Shown here piece after piece: positions 8,961 through 17,520 of a DNA stretch of 64,000 bases. Position 1 is the first letter of the stretch. Every line of letters starts with the position of its first letter. The notes under the pieces were generated by a model. The model worked only from the letters and a program-made list of their open reading frames with translations, was not told the origin of the DNA and did no database searches. Source of the DNA: Labrenzia sp. CE80 (GTDB taxonomy: Bacteria; Pseudomonadota; Alphaproteobacteria; Rhizobiales; Stappiaceae); contig NZ_WAJT01000002.1 of NCBI RefSeq assembly GCF_009650605.1, positions 744,001 to 808,000 of the forward strand, read 5' to 3'. The translations under genes and the position numbers were made by a program.

Positions 8961-9025
8961 TCTTGTTGGATACAGGACCATCTGCGATAAGAACAAATCA
9001 TGAATACTGTGGGTGGAGCCTTCCA

Positions 9026-9667
9026 ATGGCAAGCGATGATGAAATGGGCCTCATTCGGGGCGATGATGGATTAAATCGTTGCTGGTGGCACGGCGGCCAC
9101 GACGACTATCGCCGCTATCATGACGAGGAATGGGGCCAGCCGGTCGGCGACGATATCAGGTTGTTCGAGAAAATCTGTCTCGAGGGCTTTCAGGCGGGCC
9201 TGTCCTGGTTAACGATCTTGCGCAAACGGGAATCTTTTCGCGCGGCATTTGCCGGCTTTGATTTCGAGAGGGTGGCCACCTTTACTGAAGATGATGTTGA
9301 ACGCTGTCTCCTCGACAAGGGCATTGTCCGCCACCGCAAGAAAATCGAGTCGGTCATCAACAATGCCAATAGAGCTTTGGAGCTGAGATCCGAATTTGGG
9401 TCATTGGCAGCCTACATCTGGCGCTATGAAGCTCAGCCTGAAACCCGCCCGGAACATCTTGATTACGCGGTGGCAAAGACGCTCGCAACGTCGACCGAAA
9501 GCAATGCAATGTCCAAAGATCTCAAGAAACGCGGATGGAGCTTTGTCGGCCCGACAACAATCTATGCTTTCATGCAGTCGATGGGAATGGTGAACGATCA
9601 CCTCGAAGGCTGCTGCCGACGCGCGCCGGTGGAACAGGCGCGCGCGGCCTTTCCTCGTCCCAGGTGA
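9026..9667 (+). CDS. tag: DNA-3-methyladenine glycosylase I
   Basis: Base-excision repair enzyme that removes 3-methyladenine from DNA; 213 residues from the ATG at 9026. The frame is open back to 8762, but that part overlaps the CheZ-like gene and the terminator, and GGTGGAG precedes this ATG. Signatures are NRCWWHGG, YHDEEWGQPVGDD and GLSWLTILRKRE. The residues of the zinc snap known in Tag can be placed: the Cys of RCWW and His of YHDEEW at the N-terminus, and the His and Cys of DHLEGCC at the C-terminus. It is a single gene between a terminator and the convergent hisG. Confidence 0.94.
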   Translation: MASDDEMGLIRGDDGLNRCWWHGGHDDYRRYHDEEWGQPVGDDIRLFEKICLEGFQAGLSWLTILRKRESFRAAFAGFDFERVATFTEDDVERCLLDKGIVRHRKKIESVINNANRALELRSEFGSLAAYIWRYEAQPETRPEHLDYAVAKTLATSTESNAMSKDLKKRGWSFVGPTTIYAFMQSMGMVNDHLEGCCRRAPVEQARAAFPRPR

Positions 9668-9692
9668 CAGTTTTCGAGACCCGGTGAGCCCC

Positions 9693-10655
9693 TTAAGACA
9701 GCTTTTCGGCCAATGGGTTGAAGAGGCTGTTTTCCTTTGTGAAAACATACTCCAGGGTCTCTACCGTCACAGTGTCTGCGCCATGTTCGATGAGACGCCT
9801 TGCACAATCGGCAACACTATCTTTCGGGCAAAGAACGCCAAGCATTCGACCTTCATTGTTCCCGAAAGGCTGAACGCTGGCGATTTTGGAAAGGGCTGCC
9901 AACGCTGTGGTGCGATCTGCGATTGCGGCCTTTAGGACACGATTGTCCCGCGCTTTTTCTTCCGCAGCCACCCGGTCTAGAATCGCTTTGGCACCTGCGA
10001 GAGCGGTATCGCTCCAGTCGGCACTCAGCGACGCCACAAGATGCGCCTGACTCTTCAAGATGACGCCGTCTGCAAGGATTTTCAGATTGTTGGCCTGAAG
10101 TGTCGAACCGGTGGTGGTGATGTCGACAATCAACTCGGCGGCGTCAGCTGCCGGTGCACCTTCCGTCGCGCCTGCGCTCTCCACTATACGGTAGTCAGCT
10201 ATGCCGTGGCTCGCAAAGAACGCGCGGGTCAGGTTGACATATTTGGTTGCGACACGAAGTCGTCGACCATGCCGGTTTCTGAAATCGGATGCGACATCGC
10301 CAAGGTCAGACATGTTCTCGACATCGATCCAAGCTTTGGGAACAGCGACCACGACGTCTGCAGAGCCAAAACCCAAGGGCGTGACGATGTGAACTGATTT
10401 TTCCGGCGCGGCGATGTTTTCGTGAACCAGATCCAGTCCCGTGATGCCGAAGTGCACCGTGCCGTCTGAGAGTTCGCGGGCGATCTCTGACGCCGAAAGA
10501 AAGGCGATCTCGATGTCAGGCAGCCCTTTGACGGCTCCACGGTAATTTCGCGCGCCACCAGGCTGCAGTATTTTCAGGCCCGCGCGGCTGAAAAATGAAT
10601 TGGTGTTTTCCTGAAGGCGGCCCTTGGAGGGGATCGCGATGGTCAGCTTGCTCAT
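9693..10655 (-). CDS. hisG: ATP phosphoribosyltransferase catalytic subunit HisG
   Basis: First enzyme of histidine synthesis, joining ATP and PRPP. The product has 320 residues. The catalytic part (about 1-235) shows IAIPSKGRLQENT, FGITGLDLVHEN, ATKYVNLTRAFFASHG and the PRPP-binding loop DITTTGSTLQANNL. After it comes an extra ~85 residues ending VTVETLEYVF, which looks like an ACT-type regulatory domain. Short HisG proteins that work with HisZ are usually 200-235 residues, so this one has both HisZ and an extension; I recall similar lengths in Bradyrhizobium. Its ATG overlaps the hisZ stop by 4 bases, showing translational coupling. Confidence 0.93.
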   Translation of the reverse strand: MSKLTIAIPSKGRLQENTNSFFSRAGLKILQPGGARNYRGAVKGLPDIEIAFLSASEIARELSDGTVHFGITGLDLVHENIAAPEKSVHIVTPLGFGSADVVVAVPKAWIDVENMSDLGDVASDFRNRHGRRLRVATKYVNLTRAFFASHGIADYRIVESAGATEGAPAADAAELIVDITTTGSTLQANNLKILADGVILKSQAHLVASLSADWSDTALAGAKAILDRVAAEEKARDNRVLKAAIADRTTALAALSKIASVQPFGNNEGRMLGVLCPKDSVADCARRLIEHGADTVTVETLEYVFTKENSLFNPLAEKLS

Positions 10656-11803
10656 GCGCCCGCTCCCGTAATCTTGGCAATTCGGTCAAGCCACAGAGAA
10701 AAACCGATGGCGGGGACCTCTGTCTCTGCTCCGAGCAGTTGCACCAGCTTGTCATAGCGTCCGCCGCCAACCAGCTGTTGGTCAGAAGGGGTGTCCAGGC
10801 CATGAATCTCGAAAACGAAGCCGGAGTAGTAATCGAGGCGTCGGCCAAAATCAGCCGCAAATGTCAGCGTATGCGTTGCGAGTCCCTTGGCAGTCAGGGC
10901 GTCGAGCCGGTCTCTGAAGCTTGCAAGAGGTTCGGAAAGGTCTATGCCGGTTTCTGCCGCAAAGGTTGCCAGTTCGCGTGCCGCTGTGTCTGCAGGGCCG
11001 CTTATGGCGAGATAGCGTCTCAGGATTTCTGCGGCTTTTGGGTTCGATCCAGCTCCGTTTGCCAGTTGGGCCTGCTCGAGAAAGCGGTCGGCAATCTCGC
11101 CAGGCGTACGGCCGCCGACGGCAGAAATTCCGGCGATGGACAGAAGGTCTTCAACGACCGCATGGGCGGCAGTCGGCTCTGCACCTTCTAGCGCAGAGAG
11201 AAAGCCGAGACGCACGTCTCGTCGCTCATCCTCACTGTTCGCTTCGCCACCGGCCATTCGGCTGAGTGCTTCCGAGAGCTTTTCCGTGTCACCAAACAGA
11301 TCCCGAAGCCTGCGTTGCCAGACAACGGGCAGATCAAGGCCTTTCAGGACCTCGACAAAAAGCGTTTCGTCCCCGATACGGATATCCAGATCGCTGAGAC
11401 CAAACTGGTTTACAGCCTGCACTGATAGGGCAAGCATGTCGGCGTCAGCAGCGACAAAATCGCCCCGGCCCAGGCTTTCAGCTCCGATTTGGTGTATCTC
11501 GCCGAGGCCGTCTGCGCGCTGGCGAAAGACCGGGCCATGATAGCAATAGGAGGCTTGTCGCTCTGCGGCACCGTTTTCCAGGTGCAAACGGCAAACAGGG
11601 ATCGTGAAATCCGGACGCAGACAAAGGTCCTCGCCATCCGTCCCATTGGTCAAGAACAGGCGACGACGAATGTCCTCGCCCACAAGGTCTAGGAAGACGT
11701 CGGCAGGCTGGAGGATTGGCGGTGAGACTTTGTCATGGCCGGCATCGCGAAAAAGTGCCAGCACAGTTTCAATGTCATTAGTGGTCAGGCTGCTCTGCGG
11801 CAT
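10652..11803 (-). CDS. hisZ: ATP phosphoribosyltransferase regulatory subunit HisZ
   Basis: A 383-residue HisRS-like paralogue that forms the active ATP phosphoribosyltransferase with HisG and has no aminoacylation activity. It keeps the class II synthetase core: LCLRPDFTIPVCRLH (motif 2 region), GPVFRQRADG and, near the C-terminus, LDYYSGFVFEIHG followed by VGGGRYDKLVQLLG. I start at the ATG at 11801-11803, two bases after the hisS stop, with GGGAGA upstream. A start 30 bases earlier (11833) is possible but would overlap hisS. It sits between hisS and hisG in one operon. Confidence 0.92.
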   Translation of the reverse strand: MPQSSLTTNDIETVLALFRDAGHDKVSPPILQPADVFLDLVGEDIRRRLFLTNGTDGEDLCLRPDFTIPVCRLHLENGAAERQASYCYHGPVFRQRADGLGEIHQIGAESLGRGDFVAADADMLALSVQAVNQFGLSDLDIRIGDETLFVEVLKGLDLPVVWQRRLRDLFGDTEKLSEALSRMAGGEANSEDERRDVRLGFLSALEGAEPTAAHAVVEDLLSIAGISAVGGRTPGEIADRFLEQAQLANGAGSNPKAAEILRRYLAISGPADTAARELATFAAETGIDLSEPLASFRDRLDALTAKGLATHTLTFAADFGRRLDYYSGFVFEIHGLDTPSDQQLVGGGRYDKLVQLLGAETEVPAIGFSLWLDRIAKITGAGA

Positions 11804-11805
11804 CG

Positions 11806-13353
11806 TCAAACGTCTCCCGACAGGCGTCTGCAATCTTCAGCTTGCTGGTCAAGCAAGGTGCGAACAGTCTGGACCAGATCATCCGTCTTGATCGTGATCT
11901 GCGCCGGGCGGCTTTCGCGCCAGGTGATGTTGTCGACATCGGTTGCTTCAGACGCAAGTCGTGCGCCTTCGATCAGGTCCTTGATTTGCAACTCGCCCGC
12001 TTCACGCTCGTCTGAGCCTTGAATGATCGCGATCGGGCAATCTCTGCGGTCAGCGTATTTGAGTTGGTTGCCGAATTTCTTCCAGTTGCCTTGATACATC
12101 TCGGCGCGAATTCCCGCGGCGCGGAGATCCTGGGTCATTTTCTGATAGCGCCCAAGTGCTTCGGCATCGCCGTCCATCACTGTGACGAGAACCGGCGCGA
12201 CGACATCCTCGACGTTGAGCTTGCCGAGGTTCTTGAGCGCACTCATCAAACGCGAGACGCCGATTGAGAAGCCGGTGGCTGGCACATCGCGGCCTGTGAA
12301 CCGCTTGACGAGGCCATCATAGCGACCGCCGCCTCCGACGGAGCCGAATTGGACGACTTCGCCCTTTTCGTTCTTCACATCGAAGAGAAGCTCGGCCTCA
12401 TAAACTGGCCCGGTGTAATATTCGAGGCCGCGGACGACCGATGGATCGATGGAGATACGATCTGACATGTAGCCGCCGGATTTGACCAGATCCGAGATCA
12501 GCTTGAGTTCCCGAAATCCCGCATCAAAACTCTCGTTGATGGCGAATTTGGAAAGCGCGGCTGTCTTGAAAGTCAGATCATTGGTGTAATCGATCAGATC
12601 GTCGATCGCCGAGGCTTCCAGGATCTCGATGATGGCGTCGATTGCCACATCGGACAGACCTGCTCCTGCCGTGAAATCGCCGCTCTCGTCCTTGCGTCCG
12701 GCGCCCAGAAGCAAGCGAACGCCTTCTGCGCCAAACTTGTCGTATTTATCCATGGCCCGCAAAACGGTCAGACGGCGTTCAGCGTCGTCTTCGCCTCCAA
12801 GCCCGATGGCTTCCATGACGCCATCCAGAACCTTGCGGTTGTTCACCCGGATCACGTATTGGCCACGAGGGATGCCGAGGGCCTCCATGGCGTCAGCCAT
12901 CATCATGCACATTTCAGCGTCGGTCTGCACACCTGGAGCTCCGACCGTGTCGGCGTCAAACTGCATGAATTGTCGGAATCGCCCGGGGCCGGGCTTTTCG
13001 TTGCGGAATACCCAACCAGCGCGATAGGTGCGGTAAGGCATCTGTATTTCATTGATGTTTTCAGAGACATGGCGAGCAAGGGGCGCGGTCAGATCGTACC
13101 GCAAGCTCATCCACTGTTCATCGTCATCCTGAACTGAAAACACGCCGGCATTGGGCCGGTCAGTGTCTGGCAGGAATTTGCCGAGGCAGTCCGTATATTC
13201 AAAGGACGGTGTCTCGATCGGGTCAAACCCATAACGCTCGTAGACTTCGCGGATCTTACCGATCATCTCGTCCGCCGCCCGGATTTCTGCAGCAGAGCGA
13301 TCCACAAAACCGCGCGGCAGGCGGGCTTTTAATTTGTTCGGTTTTTTGGCCAT
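11806..13353 (-). CDS. hisS: Histidyl-tRNA synthetase
   Basis: Charges tRNA-His with histidine; 515 residues, the longer alphaproteobacterial form. Class II motifs are visible: YRAGWVFRNEKPGPGRFRQF (motif 2), GLEYYTGPVYEAEL, and SVGGGGRYDGLVKRF followed by PATGFSIGVSRL (motif 3). The C-terminal anticodon-binding domain starts near APVLVTVMDGD. It is the first gene of hisS-hisZ-hisG, so tRNA charging and the first histidine biosynthesis step are cotranscribed. No attenuator leader peptide rich in His is evident upstream. Confidence 0.96.
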   Translation of the reverse strand: MAKKPNKLKARLPRGFVDRSAAEIRAADEMIGKIREVYERYGFDPIETPSFEYTDCLGKFLPDTDRPNAGVFSVQDDDEQWMSLRYDLTAPLARHVSENINEIQMPYRTYRAGWVFRNEKPGPGRFRQFMQFDADTVGAPGVQTDAEMCMMMADAMEALGIPRGQYVIRVNNRKVLDGVMEAIGLGGEDDAERRLTVLRAMDKYDKFGAEGVRLLLGAGRKDESGDFTAGAGLSDVAIDAIIEILEASAIDDLIDYTNDLTFKTAALSKFAINESFDAGFRELKLISDLVKSGGYMSDRISIDPSVVRGLEYYTGPVYEAELLFDVKNEKGEVVQFGSVGGGGRYDGLVKRFTGRDVPATGFSIGVSRLMSALKNLGKLNVEDVVAPVLVTVMDGDAEALGRYQKMTQDLRAAGIRAEMYQGNWKKFGNQLKYADRRDCPIAIIQGSDEREAGELQIKDLIEGARLASEATDVDNITWRESRPAQITIKTDDLVQTVRTLLDQQAEDCRRLSGDV

Positions 13354-13700
13354 TGATTCGTCAGTCCTGGCGAGATGCTAGGCCCGGCCGAACAGGTCCA
13401 TAAGACGGACCGCAGCACAGGCGACAATTTCCCGGGTGTCCTAGACGAAACAGGAGGGTAGGGCAAGTTTAGGACACACTCCAGCCTTAGGGGCCATACG
13501 GAAAAGTAATGAGTTTATGCGATCACCTCGCCCGAGAACGGCAGAAGCTGCCTTGGTCCATCGCGAGTGGCATGTGAGCGTCAATTTGCGTGGTCGCAAA
13601 TATCGCATGGTCAGGATACAGGTTTGCTTGCATTCCCGGTCTGCAAAGTTATGGTCCGCGCACTTTTACAGCGCGATAAAACTGCGGTCCTGTCGCAGAA
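13354..13700. other. Divergent intergenic region between hisS and the glycosyltransferase cluster
   Basis: 347 bases without a convincing gene. The short plus-strand open frame here lacks a ribosome site and family features. The only clear structure is an inverted repeat at 13584-13601: ATTTGCG, four bases, CGCAAAT. It could be an operator for the glycosyltransferase operon, but nothing else supports this. Confidence 0.4.
13584..13601. repeat. 7-bp inverted repeat with 4-bp spacer
   Basis: ATTTGCG-TGGT-CGCAAAT, perfectly paired, 100 bases before the GT2-GtrA gene. There is no T-tract, so it is not a terminator. It may be a protein-binding site. Confidence 0.3.
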
Positions 13701-14897
13701 ATGAATGAAGAAAGCGGAGCACGCGTGTCGATGGAAAGTGCAGCAGAACTGGGGAAGGTCGATGGAGCAGGCAATGTGGGCCTGGCAGATCTTGTTGATG
13801 CGATGCCACGCGCCGCCGAGTTAAGCATCGTTCTACCGACATTCAACGAAGCGCAAAATGTCCCGATCCTGATTGAGTTGCTGCATGAAACGCTCGATGG
13901 CATCGATTGGGAAGCGATCGTTGTCGACGACAATTCGCCAGACGGAACAACAGAAGCTGCACGAGCGCTTGCACGACAGAACCCGCGAGTGCGTGTCATC
14001 CGGCGTATCGGCCGGCGCGGATTGTCGGGAGCCTGTATCGAAGGCATGCTCGCCAGCTCCGCCGACTATGTCGCTGTCATGGACGCTGATCTGCAGCATG
14101 ACGAAGCGCTGCTACCTGAGATGTTTGCGGAGCTGAAGCGCGGCGAAACAGATCTCGTTGTTGCCAGCCGAAAGGTCGAAGGCGGGACCATTGGCGAAGG
14201 CCTTTCCAAGTTTCGTGCCTGGGGCTCCAACGTCGCAAACTCGCTCGCGCAGAAGCTGTTGAACGTTTCCCTGAGTGATCCGATGAGCGGATTTTTCATG
14301 ATCCGGCGCGAGAAAGCCGAAGAAATTGCGCCAAGGCTCTCTGCACAGGGCTTCAAGATCTTGCTGGACATAGTGTCGAGCTTTGGTGGTCGGCTCCAGA
14401 TCAAGGAACTGCCGTTCACCTTTCGGGAGCGGCAGCACGGCGAGAGCAAGCTGGATACCCTTGTGACCCTCGACTACTTCGGGCTCTTGCTGGCCAAATA
14501 TTTTGGCAATGCCATTTCCGTCAGGTTTCTGATGTTTGGCCTGGTTGGCGCCAGTGGACTGGTTGTGCACCTAATTGCGCTTCGCTTGTTCCTTGTTGTC
14601 GGCGACTATGGATTTAATCTGGCGCAGACTGCAGCCTCCTTCGTTGCCATGACCTCCAACTTCTTCCTGAACAATCAGCTAACCTACCGTGATCGCCGTC
14701 TGACGGGTATCAAGGTCATTCAGGGCCTTTTGACCTTCTATGCGGTTTGCAGTGTCGGGGTTCTTGCCAATGTTGGCGTGGCGGGCCTGATCTATCAGGA
14801 TCCAGCCTACTGGTTGTTCGCTGGAACCGCCGGTGCGATCATGGGCGCTGTTTGGAACTATGCGGCGAGCTCAGCGCTGACCTGGCGCAAGAGCTGA
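13701..14897 (+). CDS. GT2 glycosyltransferase (DPM1-like) fused to a GtrA domain
   Basis: A 398-residue membrane protein. Residues about 38-260 are a family 2 glycosyltransferase of the polyprenyl-phosphate mannose synthase type: LSIVLPTFNEAQN, IVVDDNSPDGT, VMDADLQHDEALL (the DxD metal site) and a SGFFMIRRE segment. From about 268 on are four membrane helices of a GtrA domain (RFLMFGLVGASGLVVHL onward), which often serves to flip or anchor the lipid-linked sugar. It probably makes a polyprenyl-phosphate sugar that the next gene's GT39 enzyme uses as donor. The start may be the ATG at 13701 or the in-frame ATG at 13731. The next gene begins 10 bases after its stop. Confidence 0.88.
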   Translation: MNEESGARVSMESAAELGKVDGAGNVGLADLVDAMPRAAELSIVLPTFNEAQNVPILIELLHETLDGIDWEAIVVDDNSPDGTTEAARALARQNPRVRVIRRIGRRGLSGACIEGMLASSADYVAVMDADLQHDEALLPEMFAELKRGETDLVVASRKVEGGTIGEGLSKFRAWGSNVANSLAQKLLNVSLSDPMSGFFMIRREKAEEIAPRLSAQGFKILLDIVSSFGGRLQIKELPFTFRERQHGESKLDTLVTLDYFGLLLAKYFGNAISVRFLMFGLVGASGLVVHLIALRLFLVVGDYGFNLAQTAASFVAMTSNFFLNNQLTYRDRRLTGIKVIQGLLTFYAVCSVGVLANVGVAGLIYQDPAYWLFAGTAGAIMGAVWNYAASSALTWRKS

Positions 14898-14907
14898 CGA
14901 GGGCCAT

Positions 14908-16410
14908 TTGACACGTCAACCTGCGGACCTGACCTTGCCGGCCTATCTCAGGCCGGTTTTCCTCGTTGTTTTTGTGGCGGCGCTGACCGGGCTCAAGCTT
15001 TGGTCTGCCGCGAATGCGCACTTCGTCGAGGATGAGGCCTACTATAGGCTTTGGGGGCTGTCGCCTGCCCTTGGCTACTATGATCATCCCCCGATGATCG
15101 CCTGGTGGATCTGGGGTGGACAGGCGGTTTTTGGCGATACACCCCTGGGCGTTCGTGCGCTTGTGGTTCTTTCCTCTGCCCTCGGCTCATTTTTTCTCTG
15201 GCGGACGGCAGATGTTCTATTCGACCGGACCGTCGCCGGTTGGTCCGTGCTGTTCCTCAATGCCAGTATTCTCGTGGGTGTCGGAGGGATTCTTGCGACG
15301 CCGGATGCCCCTTCAGTGTTCTTTTGGGGCCTTGCGCTCTGGGCGCTCGCAGAGCTGCATTCATCTCAAAAACCCAACTGGTTGCTGGCTGTCGGATTGT
15401 TCGCAGGCTTGGGGCTGGACTCAAAGTACTCTGTCCTGTTCCTGGGAGCGGGGATCACTCTTTGGCTTATATTGGTGCCCTCAGCGCGCCGCTGGTTCGC
15501 GGCATGGCAGCTCTGGGCGGGCGGGCTTGTTGCCCTTCTGTGTTTTGCCCCGGTGCTCTATTGGAACCATCTCTACGACTGGGCCAGCTTCTACAAGCAA
15601 TTTGGCCGGGCAGCTCAAGGCGGCTGGACCAGCAAATACATCTTTGAGTTCGTGGGAGCCGTTCTGGGCTTGGCCAATCCGTTGATCGCGATATTGGCCG
15701 TGTTGGGGGCGTTCGGGCTGGGGCGGAAGGCAATTCGTGGTGATGCGCGTGCCGGGCTCTTGATTCTGACGGTGACGCCCTTTCTCACTTACTTGTTGTT
15801 CCACTCGCTTCATGCGCGTGTTCAGGCCAACTGGCCGGCGCCCTTGTTCCCGGCCTTTGCGCTGATGGCTGCCTGGTTCGTCAGTACTTCAAACCAAAAG
15901 ACCTGGCGCTATCTCGCGCTTGCCGGTGTGATCCTGGGAGTGGTTGTTGCGGTACTTGTGCAGGTCCATGCGGTCTCGCCCATCAGCGGAAAGCTTGCGC
16001 GGAAGGATCCAACCTTTCAGCTTCGAGGCTGGCCGGAAATCGGCGATAAAGTAGCAGAATTGGCAGGTAGGGAAGGCGTGGCTTACATTGCGACCACTGG
16101 ATATGGTCTCAACGGACAGCTTGCCTTTCTGTTTTCTAGCGGCTTGCCGGTCATTCAGCTCAATGAGCGCATTCGCTATGCTATGGAAAAAGACGTCGAT
16201 GAGGCGCTATTCGAACGCCCAGGCCTTTATGTCAGCGAAGAAAGACGAGACGACAGCGCAGCGCTGTCACAGTTTTACAAGAACGTCGAAAAGGTGGCCG
16301 TTTTGCCAAGAACTGTCAAAGGCGTCTTGTTGGAAAAACTGGTTATCTATGTGATCAGCGAGCCTGTTTCTGTACCCTTGGAGCCTGTGAGCAGCATTCG
16401 GTTCAAATGA
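14908..16410 (+). CDS. GT39-family membrane glycosyltransferase (ArnT/PMT-like)
   Basis: A 500-residue protein with about ten to twelve membrane helices. The first periplasmic loop has the family signature EDEAYYRLWGLSPALGYYDHPP, whose acidic residues are catalytic in ArnT-type enzymes. It should transfer a sugar from a polyprenyl-phosphate donor to an envelope acceptor, presumably lipid A or a surface glycan; the acceptor is unknown. Translation starts at a TTG at 14908, with GAGGG six bases upstream and no better ATG nearby. It sits 10 bases after the GT2-GtrA gene, which would supply the lipid-linked donor. Confidence 0.88.
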   Translation: MTRQPADLTLPAYLRPVFLVVFVAALTGLKLWSAANAHFVEDEAYYRLWGLSPALGYYDHPPMIAWWIWGGQAVFGDTPLGVRALVVLSSALGSFFLWRTADVLFDRTVAGWSVLFLNASILVGVGGILATPDAPSVFFWGLALWALAELHSSQKPNWLLAVGLFAGLGLDSKYSVLFLGAGITLWLILVPSARRWFAAWQLWAGGLVALLCFAPVLYWNHLYDWASFYKQFGRAAQGGWTSKYIFEFVGAVLGLANPLIAILAVLGAFGLGRKAIRGDARAGLLILTVTPFLTYLLFHSLHARVQANWPAPLFPAFALMAAWFVSTSNQKTWRYLALAGVILGVVVAVLVQVHAVSPISGKLARKDPTFQLRGWPEIGDKVAELAGREGVAYIATTGYGLNGQLAFLFSSGLPVIQLNERIRYAMEKDVDEALFERPGLYVSEERRDDSAALSQFYKNVEKVAVLPRTVKGVLLEKLVIYVISEPVSVPLEPVSSIRFK

Positions 16411-16507
16411 CCTTACGATGGTTGAGATACTGGCAAGGTTGAAATCTTGCGCGTGATGACGCAGGGATAGAAGTCATCAATCTTGATTTCCGTCAGGCAA
16501 AGTTTGC

Positions 16508-17305
16508 ATGAAACGAATTACCTTAGGCGCGCTGGACTACGGTCTGGCTTTTGGCGTTGATCGAACGTTGCGCACCTTGTTGTCGGAGGGACGGCTGAGT
16601 GCGGTTGGCTGTATTGTCGCCACCGATCTCTGGTCCCGTGAGTTCAAGCCCCTGCAAGACGTTGCAGCACAAGTGGGTGAGCGTGCCTTGTTTGGACTGA
16701 CACTGGCGTTGAGTGGCGACCGGGTCCACCCGCTGAGTGAGAGAATGAGAAAGGTATATGGCAATGAGATGCCTACGCGCGCCTCGCTCGAGCGCCGCGC
16801 CATGGTACGTTTGCTTCCAGAAGAAATTCTGACAAGTGAGATCCGTGCACAGGTCAGCGCCTATACCTCGAAGATGGGACGAGAGCCAGATTTTGTGACG
16901 GTCAGAGAGGGCCTCTTCGACCGCAGTGCGATCGTTCGGCTCGTGATAAATGCGCTGACCCTTGAAGGCTTTTCAGAAAACCCGAAAATTGTCACCGCCA
17001 TTCCGCCCGGCTTGCATACAGCGCGTATCAGGCACATTTCGACTAAGGCTGGTTTCGATGTTGTGCCTTGGGGGCCTCCTCTCCCGGAAACAGAAGATCC
17101 AGATGAGTTGCAGGTGCAGCTACAGCACCATTTCGACGGCCTTTCGGACATGACCTTCGTAGCCTGTCTGCCTGGCGCTGCGGACGATCGTTTGCGCCGT
17201 GACGAGATGCCTGGCAAAATCGCGGTTCGTGAGGCTCACCGTGAGGTTCTAGGTAGCGAACGGTTCTTCCGCACTTTGGATGAACGTGGCGTTTTTCTAT
17301 ACTGA
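16508..17305 (+). CDS. ChbG/HpnK (YdjC)-fold protein lacking the deacetylase metal ligands
   Basis: A 265-residue protein that aligns along its length with the ChbG/HpnK carbohydrate deacetylases. The N-terminus ITLGALDYGLAFGV corresponds to the usual ADDFGL, FGLTLALSG to GLHLxLT, and GREPDFVTVREGLFDRSAIVR to PDFVDGHQHVHxLP. In each place key residues are gone: the first Asp of DD is Leu, the His of GLHL is Thr, and DGHQHVH reads TVREGLF. A metal-dependent deacetylase activity is therefore unlikely. It follows the GT2-GtrA and GT39 genes on the same strand after about 97 bases, so a structural or regulatory role in that pathway is possible. A Rho-independent terminator follows. Confidence 0.7.
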   Translation: MKRITLGALDYGLAFGVDRTLRTLLSEGRLSAVGCIVATDLWSREFKPLQDVAAQVGERALFGLTLALSGDRVHPLSERMRKVYGNEMPTRASLERRAMVRLLPEEILTSEIRAQVSAYTSKMGREPDFVTVREGLFDRSAIVRLVINALTLEGFSENPKIVTAIPPGLHTARIRHISTKAGFDVVPWGPPLPETEDPDELQVQLQHHFDGLSDMTFVACLPGAADDRLRRDEMPGKIAVREAHREVLGSERFFRTLDERGVFLY

Positions 17306-17333
17306 GGCCGTTTGGGCAGGCTTATAGCTATGG

Positions 17334-17374
17334 CCGGAACGAAAAAAGGTTCCGGCGGGGGACGGAACCTTTTT
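17334..17374 (+). terminator. Terminator with alternative stems after the ChbG-like gene
   Basis: CCGGAAC (17334-17340) can pair with GTTCCGG (17349-17355). Alternatively AAAGGTTCC (about 17345-17353) pairs with GGAACCTTTTT (17364-17374), which ends in a T-run. The second arrangement is a standard intrinsic terminator; the two stems exclude each other. Confidence 0.65.
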
Positions 17375-17520
17375 CGGGGAGGTCAGAAGCGGTGTGTGTT
17401 CCGCTTCCATGTCTTTCCATATAGGTCTATTTTCTGAATATGCACGTGATGTGAGTCACACACTTGATGTTGGTGGCTGTTTTCCGACTTGGGAAGGCGC
17501 TGCCGGGAAAGGGCGGCGCT

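Noticed and set aside
13517..13708. 63-residue open frame upstream of the GT2 gene
   Set aside because: No ribosome site, biased basic composition, and it overlaps the likely promoter region.
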